Assembly: GCF_001053185.1 (NCBI RefSeq)
Contig: NZ_CSTD01000003.1
Coordinates: 487,006 to 551,005 of the forward strand
Source of the DNA: Mycobacterium bohemicum DSM 44277
GTDB taxonomy: Bacteria > Actinomycetota > Actinomycetes > Mycobacteriales > Mycobacteriaceae
Direction: 5' to 3'
Length of the DNA stretch: 64,000 nt
Below the pieces are notes generated by a model. The model was not told where the DNA came from, ran no database searches, and saw nothing but the letters and a program-made list of their open reading frames with translations. Positions 36,078 through 45,478 of this stretch are shown piece after piece. The translations under genes and the position numbers were made by a program. Within the stretch, counting starts at the first letter, position 1. Every line of letters begins with the position of its first letter.

Positions 36078-38107
36078 CCAGGGCGGCCGACGTCGGCCGG
36101 CAGGCGCCAAGGCGGGTGTTTCGCGACCGCGGCGAGGCCGGGCGGGTGCTGGCCGACCTGCTCGGCGCCTACCGCGATCGCCCGGACGTCATCGTCCTGG
36201 GCCTGGCCCGGGGCGGCGTACCCGTCGCATGGGAGGTCGCGGCCGCGTTGCACGCCCCGCTGGACGCGTTCATCGTGCGCAAACTGGGTGTGCCAGGCCA
36301 CGAGGAGTTCGCGTTCGGGGCGCTGGCCAGCGGGGGCCGCGTCGTGGTCAACGACGACGTCGTGCGCGGTCTGCGGATCAATCCCCAAGACCTGCGCGCC
36401 GTCGCCGAGCGGGAGGGCCGGGAGCTGATCCGGCGCGAGGCCGCCTACCGCGACGGACGTCCGCCCGTCGAGGTGACCGGCAGGACCGTCATCCTGGTCG
36501 ACGATGGATTGGCAACGGGCGCAAGCATGTTGGCGGCCGTTCAGGCTTTGCGTGAAGCCGAGCCGTCCGGCATCGTCATCGCGGTGCCGGCGGCCCCCGA
36601 GTCGACCTGCCGGGAGTTCGCCGGGATCGTCGACGATGTCGTCTGCGCCAGCATGCCCACCCCCTTCCTCGCCGTCGGCGAGTCGTTCTGGGATTTCCGG
36701 CAGGTCACCGACGACGAGGTCTGTCGGCTGCTGGCCACCCCCACGACCGGGGTGCCGGCGAAGCCGGCGGCCCACACGCCGGCCGAGGTGATCGGCGCCG
36801 TCGCGATCGACGCACCCGGCGGCGTGCCCCCGCGCGAGGCGCTCGCCGAGCTGATCGGGGACGCGCGGATCGTGCTGATCGGGGAGAGCTCGCACGGCAC
36901 CCACGAGTTCTACGAGGCGCGGGCGCAGATCACCAAATGGCTGATCGAGGAGAAGGGCTTCTGCGCCGTGGCCGCCGAGGCCGACTGGCCCGACGCCTAT
37001 CGGGCGAACCGCTACGTGCGCGGGCTCGGCGACGACACCGGCGCCGACGAGGCGTTGAGCGGCTTCGAGCGCTTCCCCGCGTGGATGTGGCGCAACACCG
37101 TCGTCCGCGACTTCGTCGACTGGCTGCGCGGCCGCAACCGGCGTTCGGGCGCGCAGCGCCAGGCCGGCTTCTACGGCCTGGACCTCTACAGCCTGCACCG
37201 GTCGATGCACGAGGTGATCGCCTATCTCGACCGGGTCGACCCCAAGGCGGCCGCGCGGGCGCGGGAGCGGTACGGCTGCTTCGACCACACGTCGGCCGAC
37301 GACGGTCAGGCCTACGGCTACGCCGCGGCGTTCGGGGCGGGCCCGTCCTGCGAGCGCGAAGCCGTCGAGCAACTGGTGGAGATCCAGCGCAACGCGCTTG
37401 AATACGCGCGCCGGGACGGGCTGCTCGCCGAGGACGACCTGTTCTACGCGGAGCGCAACGCGCAGACCGTGCGCGACGCCGAGGTGTACTACCGGGCCAT
37501 GTTCAGCGGGCGGGTCAACTCGTGGAACCTGCGCGACCAGCACATGGCCGACACGCTCGAGGCGCTGCTGAACCACCTCGACCGCCACCGGGACGCGCCG
37601 CCCGCCCGAATCGTGGTGTGGGCGCACAACTCTCACGTCGGCGACGCGCGCGCCACCGAGGTGAGCGCCGACGGGCAGCTCACGCTGGGCCAACTGGCCC
37701 GTCAGCGGTTCGGCGACCGGGCGCGGCTGATCGGTTTCAGCACCTACACGGGCACCGTCACCGCCGCCGGTGACTGGGGCGGCGTCGCGGAGCGCAAGGC
37801 CGTGCGCCCCGCGCTGGCCGGCAGCATCGAAGAACTGCTGCACCAGACCGGCAGGGACGCCTTCCTGACGTCGGCGCTGCTGACCCCCGAGGCCGCGGAC
37901 CCGCTGAGCGCCGTCCGGTTGGGCCGGGCCATCGGCGTGATCTATCGGCCCGAGACCGAGCGGCAAAGCCACTACTTCCACGTCCGCCCGGCCGACCAAT
38001 TCGACGCGATGATCCATATCGACACCACCCGGGCGCTGGAGCCCCTCGAGGTGACCAGCCTGTGGATCGCCGGCGAAACACCCGAGACGTATCCGAGCGG
38101 CCTGTAG
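36074..38107 (+). CDS. phosphoribosyltransferase-erythromycin esterase fusion (Rv2030c-like)
   Basis: The 677-residue protein joins a phosphoribosyltransferase (residues 1-215; PRPP loop [30 protein letters not shown]) to an erythromycin-esterase-type domain (about 245-670; [50 protein letters not shown], metal-type His and Glu). M. tuberculosis Rv2030c has the same layout and is DosR-induced with pfkB. It is followed 18 bp later by pfkB. Whether it modifies a nucleotide or hydrolyses an ester is unknown. Confidence 0.9.
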   Translation: MTRAADVGRQAPRRVFRDRGEAGRVLADLLGAYRDRPDVIVLGLARGGVPVAWEVAAALHAPLDAFIVRKLGVPGHEEFAFGALASGGRVVVNDDVVRGLRINPQDLRAVAEREGRELIRREAAYRDGRPPVEVTGRTVILVDDGLATGASMLAAVQALREAEPSGIVIAVPAAPESTCREFAGIVDDVVCASMPTPFLAVGESFWDFRQVTDDEVCRLLATPTTGVPAKPAAHTPAEVIGAVAIDAPGGVPPREALAELIGDARIVLIGESSHGTHEFYEARAQITKWLIEEKGFCAVAAEADWPDAYRANRYVRGLGDDTGADEALSGFERFPAWMWRNTVVRDFVDWLRGRNRRSGAQRQAGFYGLDLYSLHRSMHEVIAYLDRVDPKAAARARERYGCFDHTSADDGQAYGYAAAFGAGPSCEREAVEQLVEIQRNALEYARRDGLLAEDDLFYAERNAQTVRDAEVYYRAMFSGRVNSWNLRDQHMADTLEALLNHLDRHRDAPPARIVVWAHNSHVGDARATEVSADGQLTLGQLARQRFGDRARLIGFSTYTGTVTAAGDWGGVAERKAVRPALAGSIEELLHQTGRDAFLTSALLTPEAADPLSAVRLGRAIGVIYRPETERQSHYFHVRPADQFDAMIHIDTTRALEPLEVTSLWIAGETPETYPSGL

Positions 38108-38125
38108 CCGGCGAAAGGCCATGCC

Positions 38126-39106
38126 ATGACCATGCCGGCCGACCCGACCGCGAACCGACCGCGGATCGTGACGCTGACCATGAACCCGGCGCTCGACATC
38201 ACGACCAGCGTCGAGGTGGTGCGCCCGACCGACAAACTGCGCTGCTCGGCCACGCGCTATGACCCCGGCGGGGGCGGCATCAACGTCGCCCGCGTCGCCC
38301 ACGTGCTCGGCGGGTCGGTGTTCGCGGTGTTCCCCGCCGGCGGCTCGCACGGCGGCCACATGACCCGGCTGCTCAGCGACGCGGGGGTGCCCTTCGCGGA
38401 GATCCCGATCCGCGCGGCGACGCGGGAAAGCTTCACCGTCAACGAGACCAGCAGCGGCGAGCAGTACCGGTTCGTCCTGCCCGGTCCGCACCTGAGTCCG
38501 CACGAACAGGGACGCTGCCTGCAGGAGCTGCGGATCGCGGCGCGGTCGTCGGAGTTCGTGGTGGCCAGCGGCAGCCTGCCGCCGGGCGTGCCCACCGACT
38601 TCTACCAGCGGGTCGCCGACATGTGCGGGCAGCTGGGCGTGCGCCTCATCCTGGACACCTCGGGCGGCGGCCTGCGGCAGGTCTCCTCCGGGGTTTTCCT
38701 CCTCAAGGCCAGCCTGCGGGAGCTGCGGGAATGCGTCGGGCGGCCGCTGGACACCGAGGCCGAGCAGTTGGCCGCCGCGCGCGAGCTCATCGAGCGTGGC
38801 CGCGCGGAGGTGGTGTTGGTCTCGTTGGGCGCGGCGGGCGCGCTGCTCGCGACCGGCCATGCGGCCCAACGCTTCCCGTCGATCCCGATGCCGAGCGGGA
38901 GCGGTGTGGGGGCCGGTGACGCGATGGTCGGGGCGATCGCGGTGGGGCTCTGTCGCGGGTGGCCACTGGTCAAGTCGGTGGCTCTGGGGGTCGCGGCGGG
39001 CGCGGCGATGCTGATGACGCCCGGCACCGCGGTCTGCCCACGCGCGGAGGTGGAGCGGCTGTTCGAGCTGGTCCCCGAGCCCACGGACATCGGCGCGGGC
39101 GCCTAG
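38126..39106 (+). CDS. pfkB: PfkB-family phosphofructokinase
   Basis: A 326-residue ribokinase-family sugar kinase. TMNPALDITTSVEVV and GGGGINVARVAHVLGG are the sugar-binding start, SGSLPPGVPTDFY the middle, and GSGVGAGDAMVGAIAVG the anion hole with the catalytic Asp. It phosphorylates fructose-6-phosphate or a related sugar phosphate. The pairing with the PRTase-esterase and a universal stress protein repeats the M. tuberculosis Rv2028c-Rv2030c order. GAAAGG precedes ATG 38126. Confidence 0.9.
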   Translation: MTMPADPTANRPRIVTLTMNPALDITTSVEVVRPTDKLRCSATRYDPGGGGINVARVAHVLGGSVFAVFPAGGSHGGHMTRLLSDAGVPFAEIPIRAATRESFTVNETSSGEQYRFVLPGPHLSPHEQGRCLQELRIAARSSEFVVASGSLPPGVPTDFYQRVADMCGQLGVRLILDTSGGGLRQVSSGVFLLKASLRELRECVGRPLDTEAEQLAAARELIERGRAEVVLVSLGAAGALLATGHAAQRFPSIPMPSGSGVGAGDAMVGAIAVGLCRGWPLVKSVALGVAAGAAMLMTPGTAVCPRAEVERLFELVPEPTDIGAGA

Positions 39107-39152
39107 GCCCCCGCTTGCGGACCGAACGCCGGTGGCGGCCCCGCCGGCCAGC

Positions 39153-39189
39153 GGGACGAACGGCATTCCAGATGAGGCCTAACGACCCC
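39153..39189 (+). promoter_or_regulatory. tandem DosR-like boxes before the usp-usp-devR genes
   Basis: GGGACGAACGGCATT (39153-39167) and AGGCCTAACGACCCC (39175-39189) start 22 bp apart, about 55 bp before the first universal stress protein. They would serve usp, usp and devR, giving autoregulation as known for Rv3134c-devRS. Confidence 0.6.
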
Positions 39190-39244
39190 TCCGCGCGGCG
39201 ATCCGGCGCAATAGCCTGGACCCAAGCCAATCGGTAGGAGCGAC

Positions 39245-40027
39245 ATGAACCAGCTGGACGCCAAGTCAGTGGTCGTGGGCATCAACGGCTCCCAGGCCGC
39301 GGTCAACGCCGCCAAGTGGGCGGTCGACGAGGCGATCGGCCGCCAGTTGCCCCTTCGCCTCGTCTATGTCATCGCCCGGCGCGAGGCGCACGACAGCCCG
39401 GCGCCGCCGTCCGAATGGGAGCTCGAACGCGCCGAAATGGCGCTCGCGCAGGCGGAAAGCGCGGTGATGAGCGCCACCGGCGAGCGCGGCAAGCCCGTCG
39501 AGATCGAGACGGCGATCCTGTCCGGGGATCCGGCGCAGGTGCTGATCGACGAGTCCCTGGCGACGGCCATGGTGTGCGTGGGAACCGCCAGGCGGGGATG
39601 GGCGTCCGACGGATTGCTGGGGCCGACCGCCGCCGGCCTGGTGGCCAGCGCGCACTGCCCGGTGGCGATCATCCGCACCAATCCCGACGGGTCGCCGACC
39701 GAACTCGGGGTGATCGCGGTGGTCCTCAACGACGAGCCGGACAACGACGAGGTCGTGCACCAGGCCATGGAAGAGGGGCGGCGGCGGCACGCCACCGTGC
39801 GACAGATCGACCGCCGGCTGGACAGCTGGGTGCGGCGCTACCCCGATGTGCACGTGGAAACCGTCGCCGCCGGCACGGGCCTGAGGTCGAGCGGAAAGGC
39901 CGGCCACGCAATCGAACTGGCGGTGGTGGGCAGCGCGGAAGGGGAGCGGATGGCCGAACTGGCCACGCCGAACTGCCATCCGATCCTGGGATATCCGGAC
40001 TGCTCGGTGCTTGTGGTCCGCCACTAG
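39245..40027 (+). CDS. universal stress protein
   Basis: The 260-residue protein contains a full UspA domain (VVVGINGSQAAVNAAKWAVD, VCVGTARRGWASDGLLGPTA, AHCPVAIIRTN) followed by a diverged second half (DRRLDSWVRRYPDVHVETVA) lacking the complete ATP loop. In UspA proteins the GxxG-x9-GS loop binds ATP; here the loop is altered (GTARRGWASDGLLGPT). It is the first gene of the usp-usp-devR set, equivalent to the Rv3134c position. Confidence 0.88.
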   Translation: MNQLDAKSVVVGINGSQAAVNAAKWAVDEAIGRQLPLRLVYVIARREAHDSPAPPSEWELERAEMALAQAESAVMSATGERGKPVEIETAILSGDPAQVLIDESLATAMVCVGTARRGWASDGLLGPTAAGLVASAHCPVAIIRTNPDGSPTELGVIAVVLNDEPDNDEVVHQAMEEGRRRHATVRQIDRRLDSWVRRYPDVHVETVAAGTGLRSSGKAGHAIELAVVGSAEGERMAELATPNCHPILGYPDCSVLVVRH

Positions 40028-40039
40028 AACCCGGCCCGC

Positions 40040-40870
40040 ATGAACGAGTCAGCCAAGCCGCAGCCGGTCGTCGTGGGTGTCGACGGGTCCAAGGCGGCGA
40101 TTCGGGCGGCGCTCTGGGCGGTGGATGAGGCGGTCAGTCGCGACGTCCCGCTGCGCCTGCTGCACGCGATCGAGGACGCCGAAAGCGGCGGCGCCCCGGC
40201 CGACACCGCCCTCCGGCAGGCCCGCACCGCGATCGAGGCCGCCGGCGCCCAGGTCAAGGTGGAGAGCGAAACCGTGCAGGGCCCCGCGGTCGGGTCGCTG
40301 ATCCGCGCCTCGGCTGCGGCCGCCATGGTCTGCGTCGGAGCGGTCGGGCTGCGGCACTTCCAGGCGGGGCGGGTGGGCTCGACGGCCGCGGCACTGGCCG
40401 TGTCGGCGCGCTGCCCCGTGGCCGTCATCCGCGGCCACGACCACCACCCGCGCCCGTCGGCCGACGACATCGTCGTCGAGGTGGAGGAGGCCGCCGACAA
40501 CGGCGGCCTGCTCAGGGCCGCCGCCGAGGAAGCCCGGCTGCGCGGCGCGGCCGTCCGCGCGCTGGTCTGCCGGCGGGGCGAGCCGGGCGAGCCGGTGGTC
40601 GCCGATACCGAAAGCGATCGGCGGGCGCTGGCCGACCTCGACAGGCGGCTGGCGACGTGGAAGCGGCGCTACCCGGAAGTGCGGGTGGAGCCGGTCGCGG
40701 TGCACCGCAGCCTGCTGGAGTACGTGGCCGGCAGCCGCCGCGGCATCGGGTTGGTGATCGTCGGCGCCCGCAACCGTGCGCACCTCGCCGAGTTGGTCGG
40801 ACCGGCCGGCAGCGCCGTGCTCCAGGACGCCGGCTGCTCGTTGCTCATCGTCAATCGGCAGCACATGTGA
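40040..40870 (+). CDS. universal stress protein (Rv3134c-like)
   Basis: A 276-residue Usp located immediately upstream of devR, as Rv3134c is in M. tuberculosis. VVVGVDGSKAAIRAALWAVD opens the first domain and [12 protein letters not shown] ends it; the second half (ADLDRRLATWKRRYPEVRVE, GCSLLIVNRQH) is degenerate. It begins 13 bp after the previous Usp and shares style with it, suggesting a local duplication. Its stop overlaps a DosR-like box for devR. Confidence 0.88.
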   Translation: MNESAKPQPVVVGVDGSKAAIRAALWAVDEAVSRDVPLRLLHAIEDAESGGAPADTALRQARTAIEAAGAQVKVESETVQGPAVGSLIRASAAAAMVCVGAVGLRHFQAGRVGSTAAALAVSARCPVAVIRGHDHHPRPSADDIVVEVEEAADNGGLLRAAAEEARLRGAAVRALVCRRGEPGEPVVADTESDRRALADLDRRLATWKRRYPEVRVEPVAVHRSLLEYVAGSRRGIGLVIVGARNRAHLAELVGPAGSAVLQDAGCSLLIVNRQHM

Positions 40871-40881
40871 CCTTCGGGCCA
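40867..40881 (+). promoter_or_regulatory. DosR-like box before devR
   Basis: GTGACCTTCGGGCCA overlaps the stop codon of the upstream usp and lies about 90 bp before the devR ATG. It matches 9 of 13 core positions and could give devR its own autoregulated promoter. Confidence 0.45.
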
Positions 40882-40968
40882 TGATGGGGGTGTGAAATAT
40901 TGATTCGGTCGTTTGGCACCACCGCGGCGCGGACCGCGTTGCCAACCGGCCGGCAGGAGGGGTTCGTC

Positions 40969-41640
40969 ATGGTGAAGGTTTTCCTGGTCGACGACCACGA
41001 AGTCGTGCGGCGCGGTCTCGCCGACCTGCTGGCGTCGGATCCCGAACTCGAGATCGTCGGGGAGGCCGGCTCCGTCTCCGAGGCGAAGGCGAGGATCCCG
41101 GCGTTGCAGCCCGACGTCGCGGTGCTCGACGTGCGCCTTCCCGACGGGAACGGGATCGAGCTGTGCCGCGACCTGGTGTCCGACCACCCGGACCTGCGCT
41201 GCCTGATGCTCACGTCGTTCACCTCGGACGAGGCGATGCTCGAGGCCATCCTCGCCGGGGCCAGCGGCTACGTCGTCAAGGACATCAAGGGCATGGAGCT
41301 GGCCCACGCCATCAAGGAGGTCGGCGCCGGCAAGTCCCTGCTGGACAACCGGGCGGCGGCCGCGCTGATGGCCAAGCTGCGGGGCGCCGCCGAGCGGGAA
41401 GACCCGCTGTCCGGGCTGACCGAACAGGAACGAACGCTGCTGGGGCTGCTCAGTGAAGGTCTGACCAACAGGCAGATCGCCGCGCGGATGTTCCTCGCCG
41501 AGAAGACGGTGAAGAACTACGTGTCGCGGTTGCTGGCGAAGCTGGGTATGGAGCGTCGGACCCAGGCCGCGGTGTTCGCGTCGAGGCTCGGCCCGCACCC
41601 CGGCCAGGCCAACAGCCCCTCGTCGGCGCAGCCGGACTGA
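40969..41640 (+). CDS. devR: DevR/DosR dormancy response regulator
   Basis: A 223-residue NarL/LuxR-type regulator starting at ATG 40969 behind AGGAGGGG. The receiver has D8-D9 (FLVDDHEVV), the phospho-acceptor D54 ([10 protein letters not shown]), T82-type MLTSF and K104-type VVKDI; the DNA-binding helices are in [20 protein letters not shown] and [16 protein letters not shown]. DevR activates the hypoxia, NO and CO regulon from GGGAC-type boxes, of which this window has many. Upstream are two usp genes; devS follows after an unusually long gap. Confidence 0.95.
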   Translation: MVKVFLVDDHEVVRRGLADLLASDPELEIVGEAGSVSEAKARIPALQPDVAVLDVRLPDGNGIELCRDLVSDHPDLRCLMLTSFTSDEAMLEAILAGASGYVVKDIKGMELAHAIKEVGAGKSLLDNRAAAALMAKLRGAAEREDPLSGLTEQERTLLGLLSEGLTNRQIAARMFLAEKTVKNYVSRLLAKLGMERRTQAAVFASRLGPHPGQANSPSSAQPD

Positions 41641-41866
41641 CCGGCAACCCGCACCGACGCGCGCCCCGGCCCCGGATCGGGTTTGCTGGCGGACCCGGCG
41701 CCCGCGCCCCGCGTCGTCGGCGCCGGTCCCGGGCACCGTCCTAGGCGCCGCGACCGGTCCGGGCTAAGCTGGTGGTGGCATTTGCGCTGTGTACGTGACA
41801 TGTCGCACAGCCCATGGGGCCCCCAAGTGGTCCTAGCCCTGAGCATGTCGTGGAGGTTTTGTCGGG

Positions 41867-43579
41867 GTGACCGACAAGGGTACGGGTTCGGCGTTCGCCG
41901 GGCTGGGACAGCGTGGGCTGGTCAACAGGATGCACGCGCAACTCGATGAGTTGCTGGCGGCCCGCGACCAGATGGAGCAATTGCTGCGCGTCTTCGTCGA
42001 GATCGGCTCCAATCTCGACCTCGACGCGACCTTGCACCGGATCATCGCCGCCGCCCGCGAGTTGACGGCCGCCCCGTACGGCGCCCTGGCCGTCCGCGAT
42101 CCCGAGGGGAACCTGCTCTCGTTCGTGCACGAGGGCATGGACGCCGACACGGTCGAGTGCATCGGACACCTCCCGGTGGGCAAGGGGGTGCTCAGCGTGT
42201 CCCTCCTCGACGAGCAGGCGCTGCGGATGGACGACCTGACCACGCACTCCGCCGCCGTCGGGTTTCCCGAGCACCACCCGCCCATGCGGGCCTTTCTCGC
42301 GGTGCCGATCACCATCCGCGGGACGGTGTTCGGCAACCTCTACCTGACCCACGTCGGCCCCGATCGGGTGTTCTCCGAAGCCGACGAGGTCGCCGCGCGC
42401 GCGCTGGCCTATGCGGCCGCCGTGGCCATCGACAACGCCCAGCTCTTCGAACGCGAGCGCACAGCGACGAAGTGGATGGAGGCCAGCCGCGAGATCACCA
42501 CCGCGCTGCTGTCCGGCGCGGCGCCGCACCGCCGGCCGCTGCAGATGATCGCCGAACGCGCGCTCGTGCTCACCGAGGCCGAGCAGGCGATCGTGCTGGT
42601 GCCCGCGGACGCCGACGTGCCCGACGACGAGGTCGCCACGCTGGTGGTGTCCGCCGCGGTGGGCATCAACGCCGCGGAGGTGCTCGGCCGGCGAGTTCCG
42701 GTGGACGGCTCCACAAGCGGCGCCGTCTTCCGCTCCGGCGAGCCGCTCATCACCGAGGCGCTGCGCTACCCGATCGAGGCATTCACCGACGTCGGGCAGC
42801 GTCCGGCGATCGTGATGCCGCTGCGCGCCCACGACAACGTCGCGGGCGTGATCGCGATCGCCCGCGCCGCCGACCAGCCGCCGTTCAGCGAGAGCTACCT
42901 CGACCTGATGAGCGACTTCGCCACGCACGCCGCCATGGCACTCGTGCTGGCGTCGGCCCGCGAGAATTCCCGGCAGCTCGCCATCCTCGCCGAGCGCGAG
43001 CGCATCGCCCACGACCTGCACGACCACGTCATCCAGCGGCTGTTCGCCGCGGGCATGGACCTGCAGGGCACGCTGGCCAGGTCGCGCTCCCCGGAGGTGG
43101 CCGACCGGCTCAACCGCACGCTCGACGACCTGCAGACCATCATCGAGGAGATCCGCACGACGATCTTCCAGCTCAAGGCCCCGCTGTCTAAGAACGGCGA
43201 CTTCCGGCAGCGAATCCAGCGCGTGATCGCCGACCTGACCGAGAACCGGGACATCGTCACCACGGTCCGCATGCACGGGCCGATGACCGCCGTCGGCGGG
43301 GAGCTGGCCGAGCACGCCGAGGCCGTCACCGCCGAGGCGATCAGCAACGCGCTGCGCCACTCCGGCGCGTCACGGCTGACCGTGGACGTCAGCGCCGGCG
43401 ACATGTTCACCCTCGACATCAGCGACAACGGCGCCGGCATTCCCGCCGGGAATTCGCGGCGCAGCGGGCTGGCCAACATGCAGTACCGCGCCGAACAGCT
43501 GGGCGGAAGCTGCGAGATCACCAACCAGCCCGAGGGCGGCGCACGGGTCCGCTGGATCGCCCCGCTCACCGATTACTGA
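41867..43579 (+). CDS. devS: DevS/DosS-type haem sensor histidine kinase
   Basis: A 570-residue kinase from GTG 41867 (GGAGG upstream). GAF-A (about 30-190) has FPEHHPPMRAFLAVPI, with H136/H137 at the place of the haem ligand of DosS; GAF-B covers about 205-375; the HisKA_3 helix ERERIAHDLHDHVIQRLF carries the phospho-His, H385; the ATPase has SNALRHSGASRL and DNGAGIP. It senses redox state or gas and phosphorylates DevR. Unlike M. tuberculosis, where the two genes overlap, 226 bp separate devR and devS. Confidence 0.93.
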   Translation: MTDKGTGSAFAGLGQRGLVNRMHAQLDELLAARDQMEQLLRVFVEIGSNLDLDATLHRIIAAARELTAAPYGALAVRDPEGNLLSFVHEGMDADTVECIGHLPVGKGVLSVSLLDEQALRMDDLTTHSAAVGFPEHHPPMRAFLAVPITIRGTVFGNLYLTHVGPDRVFSEADEVAARALAYAAAVAIDNAQLFERERTATKWMEASREITTALLSGAAPHRRPLQMIAERALVLTEAEQAIVLVPADADVPDDEVATLVVSAAVGINAAEVLGRRVPVDGSTSGAVFRSGEPLITEALRYPIEAFTDVGQRPAIVMPLRAHDNVAGVIAIARAADQPPFSESYLDLMSDFATHAAMALVLASARENSRQLAILAERERIAHDLHDHVIQRLFAAGMDLQGTLARSRSPEVADRLNRTLDDLQTIIEEIRTTIFQLKAPLSKNGDFRQRIQRVIADLTENRDIVTTVRMHGPMTAVGGELAEHAEAVTAEAISNALRHSGASRLTVDVSAGDMFTLDISDNGAGIPAGNSRRSGLANMQYRAEQLGGSCEITNQPEGGARVRWIAPLTDY

Positions 43580-43599
43580 CCCCGGCCCCGCCCGGCGGC

Positions 43600-43636
43600 G
43601 TGACCAAAAGTCCAAACCAAGGGGTCCAACGGCCCT
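43600..43636 (+). promoter_or_regulatory. tandem DosR-like boxes before the GNAT-usp genes
   Basis: GTGACCAAAAGTCCA (43600-43614) and GGGTCCAACGGCCCT (43622-43636) start 22 bp apart and end 35 bp before GTG 43672. Confidence 0.7.
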
Positions 43637-43671
43637 GCTGACCCGCACCGCGGTGGAATAGCGTCATCAGG

Positions 43672-44211
43672 GTGAGCGATCAGGCGGTCCAGCCCGTGGG
43701 GGAGTCGGTGACGACGGCCCGCTTGCTCGACGGACGCCTGGCGACGATGCGGTTCCTGCGCGAGGACGACGCCGACGCCGTCTACGCGCTCCATGACCAG
43801 CTGTCCGACCACGACCGCTACTTCCGGTTCTTCACGCTGCGTCCCGTCGGCCTGCGGGAGGTCGTCGGCGCGCTCACCGGGCAGGCCGACGGTGTCTGCG
43901 CCGTCGGCGCGTTCGACTCCGGCCGGCTCATCGGCGTCGCGCACTACACGGTCGGCGGCGCGGATCCGGAAACCGCCGAAGTCGCGGTCCTGGTGGCCCA
44001 CGACGACCATTCGCGGGGCGTGGGCACGGCCCTGCTGAACCGCCTGACCGAGATCGCCCGATCGCACGGGGTCCGCCGCTTCGTCGCCGAGGTTCTGGGG
44101 GAGAACCATCTCATGCTGACCGTGTTCTCCGAGCTCGGGTGGCGGTGCTCGCCCACGGGCGAGTGCTCGGTGCGACACCTGGAATTTCAACTGTGCGAAC
44201 AGGATTCATAG
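43672..44211 (+). CDS. GNAT family acetyltransferase
   Basis: A 179-residue GNAT protein: ATMRFLREDDADAVYALHDQ, SDHDRYFRFFTLRP, EVAVLVAHDDHSRGVGTALL (acetyl-CoA loop) and ENHLMLTVFSELGW. It resembles the acetyltransferase half of mycobacterial protein lysine acetylases, but has no cAMP-binding domain. A DosR-like box pair lies directly upstream and a Usp follows 13 bp later. A role in protein acetylation during hypoxia is possible but unproven. Confidence 0.85.
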   Translation: MSDQAVQPVGESVTTARLLDGRLATMRFLREDDADAVYALHDQLSDHDRYFRFFTLRPVGLREVVGALTGQADGVCAVGAFDSGRLIGVAHYTVGGADPETAEVAVLVAHDDHSRGVGTALLNRLTEIARSHGVRRFVAEVLGENHLMLTVFSELGWRCSPTGECSVRHLEFQLCEQDS

Positions 44212-44224
44212 CGAGGAGTGGGAC

Positions 44225-45097
44225 ATGGCCGAAGGTGGTGGCAGACACGGGGTGCTGGTGTGCGTCGACGGGTCCGCGGCGTCGGACGCCGCCGTCGCCT
44301 GGGGCGCCCGCGAGGCGATCATGCACCGATTGCCCGTCACGCTGATGTACGCCGTCCCGCCGGTGGTCGTCGGCTGGCCGGTCGGCCAACTCTACGAGGA
44401 GATGCCGCAGTGGCAGAAAGACGATGCGCAGCAGGTCATGGATCGGGCGCGCAAGGCGGTGGCCGCCGCCTTGCGCGACGGTGAGTCACTCGAAATACGC
44501 ACGGAGACAGTCTATTCCAGCGTCGCGCCGGCGCTGATCGCCGCGTCGGCGCAGGCGCGGATGGTCGTGACGGGCGCGCAGGGGCTGGGGCCGCTTGGCC
44601 GCCTGTTGCTGGGCTCGGTGACGACGGGCCTGGTTCATCACGCCCACTGCCCGGTGGCGGTGATCCACGCCGGCGCGGAGCCCGACCCCGGCGCGCCGGT
44701 GCTGCTGGGCATCGACGGCTCCCCGGCCTCGGAGGCCGCGACCGCGCTGGCCTTCGACGAGGCCTCCCGCCGGGGCGTCGGCCTGCTGGCGCTGCACGTG
44801 TGGAGCGACGTCGGGGTGTTCCCGGTCCTCGGCATGGATTGGCACGACCGCGAGAACGAGGGCCACGAAATCCTGGCCGAACGGCTGGCCGGCTGGCAGG
44901 AACAGTATCCCGACGTCCGCGTGGAGCGAATCCTGCACTGCGACAAGCCATCACACTGGCTGGTCACGGAGTCCGAGCGCGCCCAGCTGGTGGTGGTTGG
45001 CAGCCATGGCCGCGGCGGGTTTCCCGGCATGCTACTGGGATCCGTCAGCTCCGGCGTGGTCCAGGCCGCGCAGGTTCCCGTAATCGTCGTTCGCTGA
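44225..45097 (+). CDS. universal stress protein, tandem UspA domains
   Basis: The 290-residue protein has two complete UspA domains. Both ATP loops are intact: GAQGLGPLGRLLLGSVTTG and [19 protein letters not shown]. The first domain starts GVLVCVDGSAASDAAVAWGA, the second VLLGIDGSPASEAATALAFD. It is close to the 50271 protein and to M. tuberculosis Rv2005c/Rv2623-type proteins, which bind ATP and influence growth arrest. GAGGAGTGG precedes the ATG. It lies between the GNAT and the SpoIIAA-like gene. Confidence 0.92.
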   Translation: MAEGGGRHGVLVCVDGSAASDAAVAWGAREAIMHRLPVTLMYAVPPVVVGWPVGQLYEEMPQWQKDDAQQVMDRARKAVAAALRDGESLEIRTETVYSSVAPALIAASAQARMVVTGAQGLGPLGRLLLGSVTTGLVHHAHCPVAVIHAGAEPDPGAPVLLGIDGSPASEAATALAFDEASRRGVGLLALHVWSDVGVFPVLGMDWHDRENEGHEILAERLAGWQEQYPDVRVERILHCDKPSHWLVTESERAQLVVVGSHGRGGFPGMLLGSVSSGVVQAAQVPVIVVR

Positions 45098-45106
45098 GGA
45101 GGTTTC

Positions 45107-45475
45107 GTGATCGAGCTGCTGACGGACATGCCGCCGGGAGTGACCGGGATCCGGGTCTCGGGGCGCCTGCGCGGTGACGAACTGCGCGACATCAAGCCCA
45201 CGGTGGAAGAGATGCTGAAGACCGGCGAGATCAGGATCGTGGAGGTCATCGCGTCCGACTACGAGGGCTTCGGGCCCGGCGGGTTGATCGAGGACCTCAA
45301 GCTGGGCTTCGGCACCGTCATGCCGCACCATTCGGCCTTCAGGCGGATCGCCGTGGTGTCCGACAAGGACTGGGTCGCCCACGTCCTGCACGCGCTGGCG
45401 TGGATGATCCCCGGCGAGATCGCCACCTTCGGGCTGGACGACCTCGAGCGCGCCAAGCAATGGGCGGCCGGATAG
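45107..45475 (+). CDS. SpoIIAA/STAS-like (SEC14-type) protein
   Basis: A 122-residue protein from GTG 45107 (AGGAGG upstream). TGIRVSGRLRGDELRDIKPT, YEGFGPGGLIEDLKLGFG, HHSAFRRIAVVSDKDWVAHV and IPGEIATFGLDDLERAKQW fit the STAS-like SpoIIAA family (former DUF3478). Such proteins may bind lipids or act in stress signalling. It ends the GNAT-usp operon and converges on the next usp with only 3 bp between. Confidence 0.82.
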   Translation: MIELLTDMPPGVTGIRVSGRLRGDELRDIKPTVEEMLKTGEIRIVEVIASDYEGFGPGGLIEDLKLGFGTVMPHHSAFRRIAVVSDKDWVAHVLHALAWMIPGEIATFGLDDLERAKQWAAG

Positions 45476-45478
45476 CGG

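Noticed and set aside
35870..39166. A minus-strand open frame of more than 1000 codons opposite the PRTase-esterase and PfkB genes
   Set aside because: High-GC codon bias leaves the antisense strand open. Its product has no recognisable domain, while the plus-strand genes have clear family motifs and ribosome sites.
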